This document shows, one piece after another, positions 44,238-52,118 of a stretch of 64,000 nucleotides of DNA. Numbering within the stretch: the first letter of the stretch is position 1; every line of letters starts with the position of its first letter. The notes beneath the pieces are model-generated. The model did no database searches. It worked only from the letters and a program-made list of their open reading frames with translations, and was not told the origin of the DNA. The position numbers and the translations under genes are program-made. The stretch lies in the NCBI GenBank assembly GCA_013299105.1, contig JAAFJY010000006.1, forward strand, positions 1 through 64,000, in the 5' to 3' direction. This DNA is from Chitinophagales bacterium. Lineage in GTDB: Bacteria > Bacteroidota > Bacteroidia > Chitinophagales > Saprospiraceae.

Positions 44238-45433
44238 TCGCCTTTTTTTTGGTGAACGCTGTGGAAAATCTTCGTCTGGTTGCCCAGGATTTTCGTAAAG
44301 CCCTTCACGTCATCGCCGCTGAAGCCTTTGTTCATTTCGCCGTAGTGACCGAATGTGGAGTTCATCAGGTCGTTTGGCGACTCGATGCCTTGCAACTCGA
44401 AGCGGTAAGGCATCAGTTTTACCCATACCTTACCCGTCACGTGCTCCTGGGTATCTTCCAGGAAGGTTTCGATGTTGCGCATCACGGGGTCGAGGAATTG
44501 GGCTTCGTGCAGCATCATTCCGTACCAGTTGCCCATTTGCTCGCGCCAGTATTGCTGCCACTTGGTCAGGGTGTGTTTTTCCAGCAGGTGGTGGGCTTTG
44601 ATGATGAGTAGCGGAGCCCCTGCTTCAAAACCCACCCGGCCCTTGATGCCGATGATGGTATCGCCCACGTGGATGTCGCGTCCCAGGGCGTAGGGCTCGC
44701 AGATTTGGCTCAGGGCCATGATGGCCTCGGTGGGATGGGCATACCTTTTGCCTTCCACGCCTTGCAATTCGCCTTTTACAAACTCCAACTCTACTACTTG
44801 GCTGTCTTTAGCCGTCAATTGGGTAGGGTAAGCCTCTTCAGGCAAGGCTTGGTGTGAGGTTAGGGTTTCGGCCCCGCCTACGCTGGTGCCCCAAATGCCT
44901 TGGTTGATCGAGTATTTGGCTTTTTCCCAATTCCAGTTGAAGCCACCCTTGACCAGATAGTCGATCTCTTCCTGGCGCGAGAGCCGCAGGTCGCGGATGG
45001 GGGTGATGACCTCCAAATCTTTGCCCAGTACGTTGAAGGCCAGGTCAAAACGCACTTGGTCGTTGCCTGCGCCAGTGCTGCCATGCGCTACGGCTTTGGC
45101 TCCGATTTTTTCGGCAAAACGGGCGGTTTCGATGGCCTGAAACATGCGTTCGGCGCTCACCGAAAGGGGATAAGTATTGTTGCGCAGTACATTGCCAAAT
45201 ACCATGTAGCGGATGCACTGGTCGTAGTAATCTTTGAGCGCGTTGGCTACCTGAAAGCTTTTGGCACCCAGGGCCAGGGCCCTTTCTTCCATTTTCTGGA
45301 GTTGTTCGGCGCTGAACCCACCCGTATCAACGGTAAGGGCATGTACTTCGTAGCCTTTTTCCTGGGTCAGGTAAAGGATGCAAAAGGAGGTGTCCAGCCC
45401 ACCACTGTAGGCCAGCACAACTTTGTTAGACAT
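44234..45433 (-). CDS. argG: Argininosuccinate synthase
   Basis: ATP-dependent ligation of citrulline and aspartate. 399 residues. The N-terminal ATP pyrophosphatase motif is VLAYSGGLDTSFCILYL. Other landmarks are AVAHGSTGAGNDQVRFDLAF and IRDLRLSRQEEIDYL. Overlaps argC by four bases and the GNAT gene by eight, so all three are one transcription-translation unit. In this pathway the citrulline carries an N-acyl group until deacylation; enzymes for the other steps (argB, argE-like, argH) are not in the window. Confidence 0.97.
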   Translation of the reverse strand: MSNKVVLAYSGGLDTSFCILYLTQEKGYEVHALTVDTGGFSAEQLQKMEERALALGAKSFQVANALKDYYDQCIRYMVFGNVLRNNTYPLSVSAERMFQAIETARFAEKIGAKAVAHGSTGAGNDQVRFDLAFNVLGKDLEVITPIRDLRLSRQEEIDYLVKGGFNWNWEKAKYSINQGIWGTSVGGAETLTSHQALPEEAYPTQLTAKDSQVVELEFVKGELQGVEGKRYAHPTEAIMALSQICEPYALGRDIHVGDTIIGIKGRVGFEAGAPLLIIKAHHLLEKHTLTKWQQYWREQMGNWYGMMLHEAQFLDPVMRNIETFLEDTQEHVTGKVWVKLMPYRFELQGIESPNDLMNSTFGHYGEMNKGFSGDDVKGFTKILGNQTKIFHSVHQKKGE

Positions 45434-46010
45434 GGGTGCTGATGATTAGGTCGGATAAATCGTGTTTCATTTGCTCCATTTCGTTTTTGGAGGGGGCCAA
45501 CATGGCGGTGCAGAGGCACATGCGGCGCTCGTTGCGCTCCAGGATATCGAAATTGGGGCAAGATTGGCAGCCTTTCCAGAAGGCCTCGTCTTGGGTTAGC
45601 TCCGAAAAAGTCACGGGTTCGTAGCCCAGGGCCGAGTTGATTTTCATCACCGCCAAGCTGGTGGTGATGCCAAAAATGCGGGCGTCCGGGTACTTGTTGC
45701 GCGAGAGCTCGAAGATGGCTTGTTTGATGCGGGTCGCCAGGCCAAAACGGCGGTAATCGGGCGAAACGATCAAGCCAGAGTTGGCCACGTATTGGCCGTG
45801 GCTCCAGGTTTCGATGTAGCAAAAACCCGCCAGGTTTTCGCCTTCGAGGGCGATCACGGCATTGCCCTGGTCGATTTTTTTCTCAATGTATTCCGGTTTG
45901 CGTTCGGCGATGCCGGTGCCGCGGGCTTTGGCCGATTCGCGCATCATGTCGCAAATGGCTTGGGCGTACTTTTTGTGTTCAGGTTGAGCAAGGCCAACGT
46001 TGAATTCCAT
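45426..46010 (-). CDS. GNAT acetyltransferase at the head of the arginine operon (candidate N-acylglutamate synthase)
   Basis: A 194-residue GNAT-fold protein. The acetyl-CoA motif is visible in SPDYRRFGLATRIKQAIFEL, and NSALGYEPVTF is the usual closing strand. A C-terminal Cys cluster, GCQSCPNF followed by RMCLCTAML, is unusual and may bind metal. It overlaps argG by eight bases and is the first gene of the unit; in other Bacteroidota a GNAT at this place is taken as the N-acylglutamate synthase (ArgA-like) step. This function is inferred from context. Confidence 0.8.
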   Translation of the reverse strand: MEFNVGLAQPEHKKYAQAICDMMRESAKARGTGIAERKPEYIEKKIDQGNAVIALEGENLAGFCYIETWSHGQYVANSGLIVSPDYRRFGLATRIKQAIFELSRNKYPDARIFGITTSLAVMKINSALGYEPVTFSELTQDEAFWKGCQSCPNFDILERNERRMCLCTAMLAPSKNEMEQMKHDLSDLIISTHV

Positions 46011-46478
46011 CGTGGGTAAAAAGGCTATTCAGGCAAGCGCCTGATTTGGGTGAATGAAACAAAAGTCACACGCCAAAATCGGCACGCCGGATTGAAGGTC
46101 CGGACTTTTTTAGGTCTGCGAAAGGCAAACTAATCTTGTGAATTTGGTATTTGGCAGGAAAAAACCTACCCCAAGTGGGTGGAAAGAAAATAGAGCGCCC
46201 CTACGGGCGACGGAAGAATCGGCGACGGCAAGGTCTCCATTGTGGAGTGGGTATATGTACGATTCTGTTTTTCATAAGTGGACACAAAGTTACTGGCTTG
46301 TAGCTTGGTATGCAAGGGATAGCGTACATTTTTTAGCATAATTTGAACCCTAACTACGGCTTCCAAGGTGGCTTTGTATGGATTTAGACGCAAAATGTGC
46401 TACGCAGGTACCAAAAATGAGGACGGTTTTTGTAAAAAGTTCGGTTCTCTGGCAAATCATGTGTCCCTGATTCAACTT

Positions 46479-46744
46479 CTGGATAGATGCAGGATGGAAT
46501 GGGGGTAGCCCTTTGTCCCCCGACTAAAGATCGGGGGTTTCACGATGCAGGATGTGTTGATGGTTCCATTTTGAAAATTTGGTGAGATGGGAAGCAAAAA
46601 TTCAAATCACGGCAAGCTGAAATAAGTCAGTTCAATTATCTGAATTTCAATTAAATGCAAAAAATCACATCCTGCATCGTGTAACCCTGGACTTCAGTCC
46701 GGGGACAAAATGCCCTCCCCTAATCACATCACGCATCTATCCGG
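46479..46744. mobile_element. 266-bp inverted-repeat element with internal GC hairpins
   Basis: Outer arms CTGGATAGATGCAGGATG and CATCACGCATCTATCCGG pair. Inside, GTCCCCCGACTAAAGATCGG and GACTTCAGTCCGGGGACA pair across the element, followed by CACGATGCAGGATGTG with CACATCCTGCATCGTG. The GC parts also fold locally (CCCCCGA/TCGGGGG; GGACT/AGTCC). No open frame or target duplication was found. It resembles a MITE or large regulatory structure. Confidence 0.65.
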
Positions 46745-46899
46745 CTTTGCATCATATGAAGACTAGTGGTCTATATGAGATGGGGCAAAGGCATTACCAC
46801 ATGTACCCGCGTTGAGAAATTTTGACCTCCCACACTAATTGTCAAAGAACCAAAAGCACCTGCTTTATCCTGGTGATTGATCGACAGGCTTCGTGTTTC

Positions 46900-46992
46900 A
46901 AAGTAAAATAACGCAGCGCTTATTTTACTTTAGGGCCTGAAAGTAAAATAACGAGATTTTTATTTTACTTTTAAGCCTTGAAAGTAAAATAA
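46900..46992. promoter_or_regulatory. Five-site AAAGTAAAATAA operator-like array upstream of fic
   Basis: Exact 12-base sites lie at 46900-46911 (+), 46920-46931 (-), 46940-46951 (+), 46960-46971 (-) and 46981-46992 (+). Starts are 20, 20, 20 and 21 bases apart, two helical turns, in strictly alternating orientation. The last site ends ten bases before the fic ATG and covers the expected ribosome-binding area. Such an array strongly suggests cooperative repressor binding, plausibly by the Fic protein's own C-terminal winged helix. Confidence 0.9.
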
Positions 46993-47001
46993 AAGACAAG
47001 C

Positions 47002-48138
47002 ATGATACATTTAGAAACTTTTGAAGCTGGTAGGTACGAGAAACATTACACAGGTTATACCTATTTTTTGCCATCTTTGATCAACCAACAATGGACTTGG
47101 GAGGACGAAACGCTCAATCTGTTGTTGGAAAAAGCTGCTATGAAATTGGGGGAATTAAACGCTTATGCCCGATTTGTCCCCAACATCGATTTGTTTATTC
47201 AATTGCACGTTACCAAGGAAGCGGTGGTATCGAGCCGAATTGAAGGTACCCAAACCCAAATTGATGAGGCGTTGTTGGACGAGGAGGAAATCATGCCTGA
47301 ACGGCGAAACGACTGGACAGAAGTCAACAACTACATCCGAGCCCTCAACCAGGCTATTGAGGAGCTCCAACAATTACCGATTTCTTCAAGATTACTCAAA
47401 AAGACGCATAAAACCTTGTTGAGCAATGTCCGAGGCGAACATAAATTGCCCGGAGAATTTCGCAATAGCCAAAACTGGATTGGAGGTGGCTCTCTTTTGG
47501 ATGCGGTTTTTATTCCTCCCAGCCCTGACCACGTTCAAGAACTGATGAGTGACCTTGAAAAATTCCTGCACAATGATGACATTCGAGTACCGGCTTTGAT
47601 CAAAATTGGCATTGCCCATTATCAATTCGAAACCATCCACCCGTTTTTGGATGGCAACGGTCGCATTGGGCGTTTATTGATTGCTTTATTTTTGGTAGAT
47701 CAGCAAATCCTCCCCCAACCACTGCTTTATCTTTCTGTCTTTTTTGAAAAAAACAAAGGCTTGTACTACGATAACCTGACTTTTGTACGCACCAAAAATG
47801 ATATGCTGCAATGGCTCAAATACTTTTTGGTAGGTGTGGCAGATACGGCTGAAAAAACTACGCAAACCCTTTCCACTATTCTGGCATTGAAAGCCCGCTT
47901 AGAACATGAGATACTTACGACCTTTGAACGGAAAGCTAAAAATGCCAATTTGTTGCTGCAACACTTATTTAAAAAACCAGTTATTCGAATAATTGAAGTC
48001 CAAAAACTCTTAGCCATTAGTTTTAAGACGGCCAATGATCTGGTCAATGACTTTATTAAAGCAGGAATACTTAAAAAAATGAAGCAGCAGGAGCGAAATC
48101 GAATCTTTGTTTTTGAGGAGTATTTGAACTTATTCTGA
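47002..48138 (+). CDS. Fic domain AMP-transferase (class II, with C-terminal winged helix)
   Basis: A 378-residue protein. N-terminal about 90 residues include the class II inhibitory helix SSRIEGTQTQ ([S/T]xxxE[G/N]). The Fic core motif HPFLDGNGRIGR is at about residues 213-224 and has the full HPFx[D/E]GN(G/K)R set, so it should transfer AMP (or another nucleotide moiety) from a nucleotide onto a target. The C-terminal 110 residues form a winged helix (PVIRIIEVQKLLAISFKTAN, then KAGILKKMKQQERNRIFVF). Class II Fic proteins can self-inhibit. The gene stands alone behind the operator array; no fic antitoxin (FicA) is visible. Confidence 0.93.
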   Translation: MIHLETFEAGRYEKHYTGYTYFLPSLINQQWTWEDETLNLLLEKAAMKLGELNAYARFVPNIDLFIQLHVTKEAVVSSRIEGTQTQIDEALLDEEEIMPERRNDWTEVNNYIRALNQAIEELQQLPISSRLLKKTHKTLLSNVRGEHKLPGEFRNSQNWIGGGSLLDAVFIPPSPDHVQELMSDLEKFLHNDDIRVPALIKIGIAHYQFETIHPFLDGNGRIGRLLIALFLVDQQILPQPLLYLSVFFEKNKGLYYDNLTFVRTKNDMLQWLKYFLVGVADTAEKTTQTLSTILALKARLEHEILTTFERKAKNANLLLQHLFKKPVIRIIEVQKLLAISFKTANDLVNDFIKAGILKKMKQQERNRIFVFEEYLNLF

Positions 48139-48155
48139 CGCCCTTGGAATAAGTG

Positions 48156-48578
48156 CTACTGGATCGGCGGCCACACAATAATATCCACCCTGCGGTTTTT
48201 TTGCCGCCCTTCCCAGGTATTGTTGTCAAAAAGGGGATTGAGCTGGCCAAAATCGTGTACGCTCATCATTTCGGATCGCAGGCCTTTGTCCATCAAAACC
48301 TGGATGCTGTTTTGGCTGCGCATTTGCGAAAGCCATTGGTTGTATTGCAAGCCGCCAATGTTGTCGGTATGGCCATGAATGCTGATTTCGTGGGAATCGA
48401 CCTCTGGGATTTCGTCCAAAAACTTGTACAAGTTGTCGATCTGTTCCTGGTCGATGTAATGCGAGCCGCCGCCAAAGTAAATGCTGAATATCTTGTAAGC
48501 AGGCTTTTTTTCGTCCTGTTGGGCGAAAATGACCTGGCTGATGCCCAGGAAGAGCAAAAGAGTGAGCATTCTTTTCAT
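48156..48578 (-). CDS. OmpA-like peptidoglycan-associated protein
   Basis: A 140-residue exported protein, signal peptide 1-19 ending VIFAQ, followed directly by an OmpA C-terminal domain: IFSIYFGGGSHYIDQ, EISIHGHTDNIGGLQYNQWL, MRSQNSIQVLMDKG and EGRQKNRRVDIIVW. It lacks a barrel and lipobox, so it is periplasmic and should bind peptidoglycan. The ATG at 48578 begins KRMLTLLLFL; the longer frame upstream is not signal-like. It converges with fic. Confidence 0.88.
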   Translation of the reverse strand: MKRMLTLLLFLGISQVIFAQQDEKKPAYKIFSIYFGGGSHYIDQEQIDNLYKFLDEIPEVDSHEISIHGHTDNIGGLQYNQWLSQMRSQNSIQVLMDKGLRSEMMSVHDFGQLNPLFDNNTWEGRQKNRRVDIIVWPPIQ

Positions 48579-48835
48579 AGCGGCGCTGGGTTTGGGTATA
48601 AAGATAAGTAACACAGCTTGCTATGAAATGGTTGAGGGGGTAAAATTGTATTCGCTTACCCGCCTTTTTCTTCATTTTTCTTCAAATTGTATAAATCGCT
48701 TGGCTCAATTGGGTGGCTTTAGGATTAGCCTTAGAATAAAGCATGGTTTTTGAAATCTTTTTTGTTGCTTTGTCTCAACAAACCGAGTGCCAATCCTGAT
48801 ACAAATGAGCAATCACAACATCAGAATGATGGAAT

Positions 48836-49468
48836 ATGGCCGCACCAGAAGAAATTTGGTTCTTTCGCATCACGCACCTACAAAATATGCCGCACATTTT
48901 GCAGCATGGCTTATGTCCGATTGTTTCTGGAGTGACCGATCCAAATTTCGTTCCCATAGGTGATGTAACGCTGATCGCTGCGCGCAAAGAACTAGAGGTG
49001 CCGATTCCTCCGGGAGGTGTTTTTTCTGAATATGTGCCCTTTTACTTGGGTTCACGGGGCCCCATGTTATATCAGATATGGAAAGGTTACGATGGAGTGT
49101 CACAAGTCATTCAATCCAACATTGTTTACATCGCGGTTTCGTTGGCAAGTATCCAGGATCAAAATCTACCCTTTGTGTTCACCGACGGTCATGCACGTGC
49201 AAAAGTGACGCGATTCTACAATGATCCTGCTGATTTTGCGCACCTTGATTGGGAAGCCATCCGAACCAACAGTTGGGCAAATACCGAAGACGATCCTGAC
49301 CGCAAGCGAAGAAAACAAGCAGAATTATTGGTAAAGGGGACGGTAAATCCTAACTGTTTCGGATTTTTGCTTACTTTTGATTACGAAATCAAAGAAAAAG
49401 TGCTGAAAATGGTATCCACTCAAGGACTTTCCACCCAGGTTCGGGCAAAACCAGATTTCTATTATTGA
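48836..49468 (+). CDS. darT: DarT-type DNA ADP-ribosyltransferase toxin (DUF4433)
   Basis: Toxin that ADP-ribosylates thymidine in single-stranded DNA. 210 residues. The N-terminus FFRITHLQNMPHILQHGL, GDVTLIAARKELEVPIPPGG and VFTDGHARAKVTRFYND are DarT segments; the catalytic ARTT-type Glu is in KRRKQAELLVKG at about residue 160. The antitoxin gene begins one base after this stop codon. In such pairs the toxin acts in phage defence or growth control. The gene composition is somewhat AT-rich. Confidence 0.93.
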   Translation: MAAPEEIWFFRITHLQNMPHILQHGLCPIVSGVTDPNFVPIGDVTLIAARKELEVPIPPGGVFSEYVPFYLGSRGPMLYQIWKGYDGVSQVIQSNIVYIAVSLASIQDQNLPFVFTDGHARAKVTRFYNDPADFAHLDWEAIRTNSWANTEDDPDRKRRKQAELLVKGTVNPNCFGFLLTFDYEIKEKVLKMVSTQGLSTQVRAKPDFYY

Positions 49469-49469
49469 G

Positions 49470-50531
49470 ATGATATACTTTGAAAAAGGCAACTTACTGA
49501 AAGCCGATGTAGAAGCATTGGTCAATACCGTTAATACCGTAGGTGTAATGGGTAAGGGCATTGCTTTGCAGTTCAAGGAGACTTTTCCAGATAATTATAA
49601 ACTGTACCAAGCTGCTGTAAAACGGGGAGAAGTACGGGTCGGAACCATGTTTATCGTACCGCTCCAGCGTATGGACGGATTAAAATACATCATCAATTTC
49701 CCAACCAAAGAACACTGGCGCAGCCCTTCGCGCCTGTCCTATATTGAGGATGGCTTAAAAGACTTGCGTCAGGTTATTCTTGACAAAAAGATACAGTCGA
49801 TTGCCTTGCCGCCCTTGGGCTGTGGCAATGGTGGTTTGAATTGGGAAGATGTAAAACCAATGATCCAGGCTGCTTTGGGTGATTTACCACTCAGCGTAGT
49901 GGTGTACGAACCTGATGCGACTATTGCGGCCATATTGCAAAAGGAAAACGAAAAAACAACGGCCAAACTTACCCCTCCCCGTGCAATGCTCTTGCACTTA
50001 TTGTATCAGTACCGAGCATTGGGAGAAGAAGCTTGTGAGTTTGCTGCCGAAAAACTAGCCTACTTTTTGCAGCGTTTTGGAGAGTCTCAGCTCCGATTGG
50101 ACTTTGCTAAACACATTTATGGTCCTTATTCTGGTAAAGTTCGGCACGTTTTATACGCATTGAATGGGGTTTATGTCCGTGGTTTTGAGCAAAAAGACAT
50201 TCGCCCTTTTGATGAGTTTGAACTAGTCAGTGAAAAACGGACCGAGATCAATGCGTTTTTGGAAGATCATTTGAGCCCAAGCGAAAAAAAACGCCTTTCT
50301 CAGGTATCAGCTTTGATTGAGGGGTTTCAGTCACCCTATGCTTTAGAACTATTGGCTTCGGTGGATTACATACTGGCAACAAATCCAGAGGCCAATACCG
50401 AGCAAGTGAGTCAATCCATCGCTGGGTGGTCACACCGTAAATCTAAGATGTTCCAAGCATGGCAGATAACCATTGCAATGGAGCATCTGAAAGGATTCGA
50501 GGGTTTATATGCTCAAGAAGCGGTACACTGA
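49470..50531 (+). CDS. darG: DarG-type macro-domain antitoxin
   Basis: 353 residues with an N-terminal macro domain (about 1-155) that hydrolyses ADP-ribose from DNA: NTVNTVGVMGKGIALQFKE, KYIINFPTKEHWRSPSRL and IALPPLGCGNGGLNWEDVK. A helical C-terminal domain of about 170 residues follows (AMLLHLLYQYRALGEEACEF, IYGPYSGKVRHVLYALNGVY), which in DarG binds the toxin directly. It begins ATG two bases after the darT stop (TGAG ATG), so translation is coupled. Complete DarTG operon of two genes. Confidence 0.95.
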   Translation: MIYFEKGNLLKADVEALVNTVNTVGVMGKGIALQFKETFPDNYKLYQAAVKRGEVRVGTMFIVPLQRMDGLKYIINFPTKEHWRSPSRLSYIEDGLKDLRQVILDKKIQSIALPPLGCGNGGLNWEDVKPMIQAALGDLPLSVVVYEPDATIAAILQKENEKTTAKLTPPRAMLLHLLYQYRALGEEACEFAAEKLAYFLQRFGESQLRLDFAKHIYGPYSGKVRHVLYALNGVYVRGFEQKDIRPFDEFELVSEKRTEINAFLEDHLSPSEKKRLSQVSALIEGFQSPYALELLASVDYILATNPEANTEQVSQSIAGWSHRKSKMFQAWQITIAMEHLKGFEGLYAQEAVH

Positions 50532-50606
50532 GACTTAGACTAACTCACCTTCTGGACCTGCTTTTTGATTCGAAACCTTCGACTGTTTTTACTGAAAACT
50601 AATTGC

Positions 50607-51437
50607 TCACCGCCGCCGCCGCTTCCAATCTTCCAACAAGTTCACATCCTGCTCGTTTTTCAACAAACTGTGCAAATGTGGCGGCAATTGCTCCTTCAAA
50701 TCCACCTCGGCCAGGGCTTCGGCGGGCAATTGGTCGAAGAGAAGCAGGCTGATCCAGTCCAACAATTCACTTGTGGAGGGTTTTTTCTTCAAGCCCGTGA
50801 TGTCGCGCAGTTGGTAAAAAACCTGCAAGGCATTGTTCAACAATTCTTGTCGGATATCAGGATAATGCACCCCGATGATGTCACGCATGGTGTCTTTGTC
50901 GGGGAAGCGGATGTAATGGAACAAGCAACGCCGCAAGAAAGCATCGGGCAGTTCTTTTTCGTTATTGGAGGTGATGATCACAATGGGGCGCTGTACGGCC
51001 TTGATCGTTTCCTGCAACTCGTACACATAAAACTCCATGCGGTCGAGTTCCAGCAGCAGGTCATTGGGGAATTCAATGTCAGCCTTGTCGATTTCGTCGA
51101 TCAACAGCACCACCCGTTCCTCGGCTTGAAAAGCCTCCCAAAGCTTGCCTTTTTTGATGTAGCGGCGAATGTCGTCCACCCCGTCTTTGCCCAATTGCGA
51201 GTCGCGCAGGCGCGAAACCGCATCATATTCATACAAGCCCTGCTGGGCCAGGGTAGTGGATTTGATGTGCCAGGTCAGCAGTTTTTTGCCCATCGCACGG
51301 GCAATTTCTTGGGCCAGCAGGGTTTTGCCCGTACCCGGCTCGCCCTTGACCAACAAGGGGCGCTGCAAGTGGATGGCAGCATTGACCGCTACCTGCAATT
51401 CGCTCGTAGCTACATAGTTTTCGGTTCCTTTGAACAT
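50607..51437 (-). CDS. MoxR-family AAA+ ATPase
   Basis: A 276-residue ATPase. Walker [18 protein letters not shown] is at about residues 28-44 and Walker B VVLLIDEIDKADIEFPND near 110-127. Sensor 1 PIVIITSNNEKELPDAFLRR and the rest of the AAA lid follow. Members of this group often act as chaperones for von Willebrand factor A proteins or metal insertion; no such partner lies next to it here, so the role is open. The gene has low-complexity end KRRRR. Confidence 0.88.
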   Translation of the reverse strand: MFKGTENYVATSELQVAVNAAIHLQRPLLVKGEPGTGKTLLAQEIARAMGKKLLTWHIKSTTLAQQGLYEYDAVSRLRDSQLGKDGVDDIRRYIKKGKLWEAFQAEERVVLLIDEIDKADIEFPNDLLLELDRMEFYVYELQETIKAVQRPIVIITSNNEKELPDAFLRRCLFHYIRFPDKDTMRDIIGVHYPDIRQELLNNALQVFYQLRDITGLKKKPSTSELLDWISLLLFDQLPAEALAEVDLKEQLPPHLHSLLKNEQDVNLLEDWKRRRR

Positions 51438-51593
51438 GCGGAGTATTTACGAAGACCTAAAAATGCAGAAAAAACAGCCGTTTTCAGCTACTTGGAAGAA
51501 AAAGGTGGGTAAAAAGTTCAAAAAAATCAAAATGATAGTAAACCTATTATAAAAGATGGTGTTGGTATCATTGAATTACAAACACATCAAGTC

Positions 51594-51983
51594 ATGTTGA
51601 GGCTTTTGCTATTCATCATTGGGTTCAGTTGGGGAACCTCGGTCTTGTGGGCCGGGCCTGCCGCTGCGGTACAAACGCAGCAAGGGCAGGAACAACTGTA
51701 CAACTTGATGGACAGCGAAGCTCAAATCCACAGTTCCTTAGGAGAAAACACCCCCAGTGAAAACCCTTATCGCTGCCGCTCTTCTAATCGCAACCTTCGC
51801 CGCAGCAGCAATTTTACTTCCTTTTTACAAAAAAATTGGGTAGAAGCCAACTACAAACCAGCAGATTTGCTGCAATTGGGCGAATACCATGCTCGTGTCT
51901 TGTTTTTAGGAAAATCAATTCCGGTATTTTTTCCGGCCCTTCATCCGGTGGCCAAGGCAATCCATCGCTATCATTTGTTCTGA
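51594..51983 (+). CDS. Possible small secreted protein upstream of the efflux operon
   Basis: A 129-codon frame starting with a signal-peptide-like MLRLLLFIIGFSWG and ending in a Pro-rich part. The N-terminal 60 residues look protein-like. The stretch from about residue 60 (NPYRCRSSNRNLRRSSN) does not, because a second overlapping frame (51757-51843) encodes a cleaner hydrophobic peptide. One of the two may be the real gene, or a frameshift may join them. Followed after 135 bases by the RND adaptor gene. Low confidence. Confidence 0.35.
   Translation: MLRLLLFIIGFSWGTSVLWAGPAAAVQTQQGQEQLYNLMDSEAQIHSSLGENTPSENPYRCRSSNRNLRRSSNFTSFLQKNWVEANYKPADLLQLGEYHARVLFLGKSIPVFFPALHPVAKAIHRYHLF
51757..51843 (+). 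CDS. Possible 28-residue membrane peptide, GTG start
   Basis: In the next frame from the 129-codon frame, GTG begins a peptide that is nearly all hydrophobic (KTLIAAALLIATFAAAAI, then LLPFYKKIG) and stops at TAG. AGGAG lies twelve bases upstream, a plausible ribosome-binding site. The peptide could be a single-span membrane protein that accompanies the efflux operon. It is too short for certainty. Confidence 0.35.
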   Translation: MKTLIAAALLIATFAAAAILLPFYKKIG

Positions 51984-52118
51984 AGGCTGTCTCTCTCAAC
52001 CAAGCTGTCGTTCCTTTTTCACATTCACCGCTGTTTTATTCACTTTTATCTTCAACTGGTAGATGGAGTCAAGGGCTTGGATTTTTCCCAAGCTTAACCA
52101 TCTTTTAATCTCATTACC

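Larger units (their letters stand above)
46011..47001. other. 990-base gap with arginine-operon and fic promoters
   Basis: No gene is supported. The left part must hold the arginine-operon promoter. It contains a 266-bp inverted-repeat element (46479-46744) and, right before fic, a five-site alternating repeat array (46900-46992). The DNA between about 46060 and 46470 shows nothing recognisable. Confidence 0.55.

Noticed and set aside
46900-46992. Five-site array considered as a CRISPR or tandem satellite
   Set aside because: Sites alternate orientation with 8-9 base gaps, which is operator-like; there are no spacers or cas genes.
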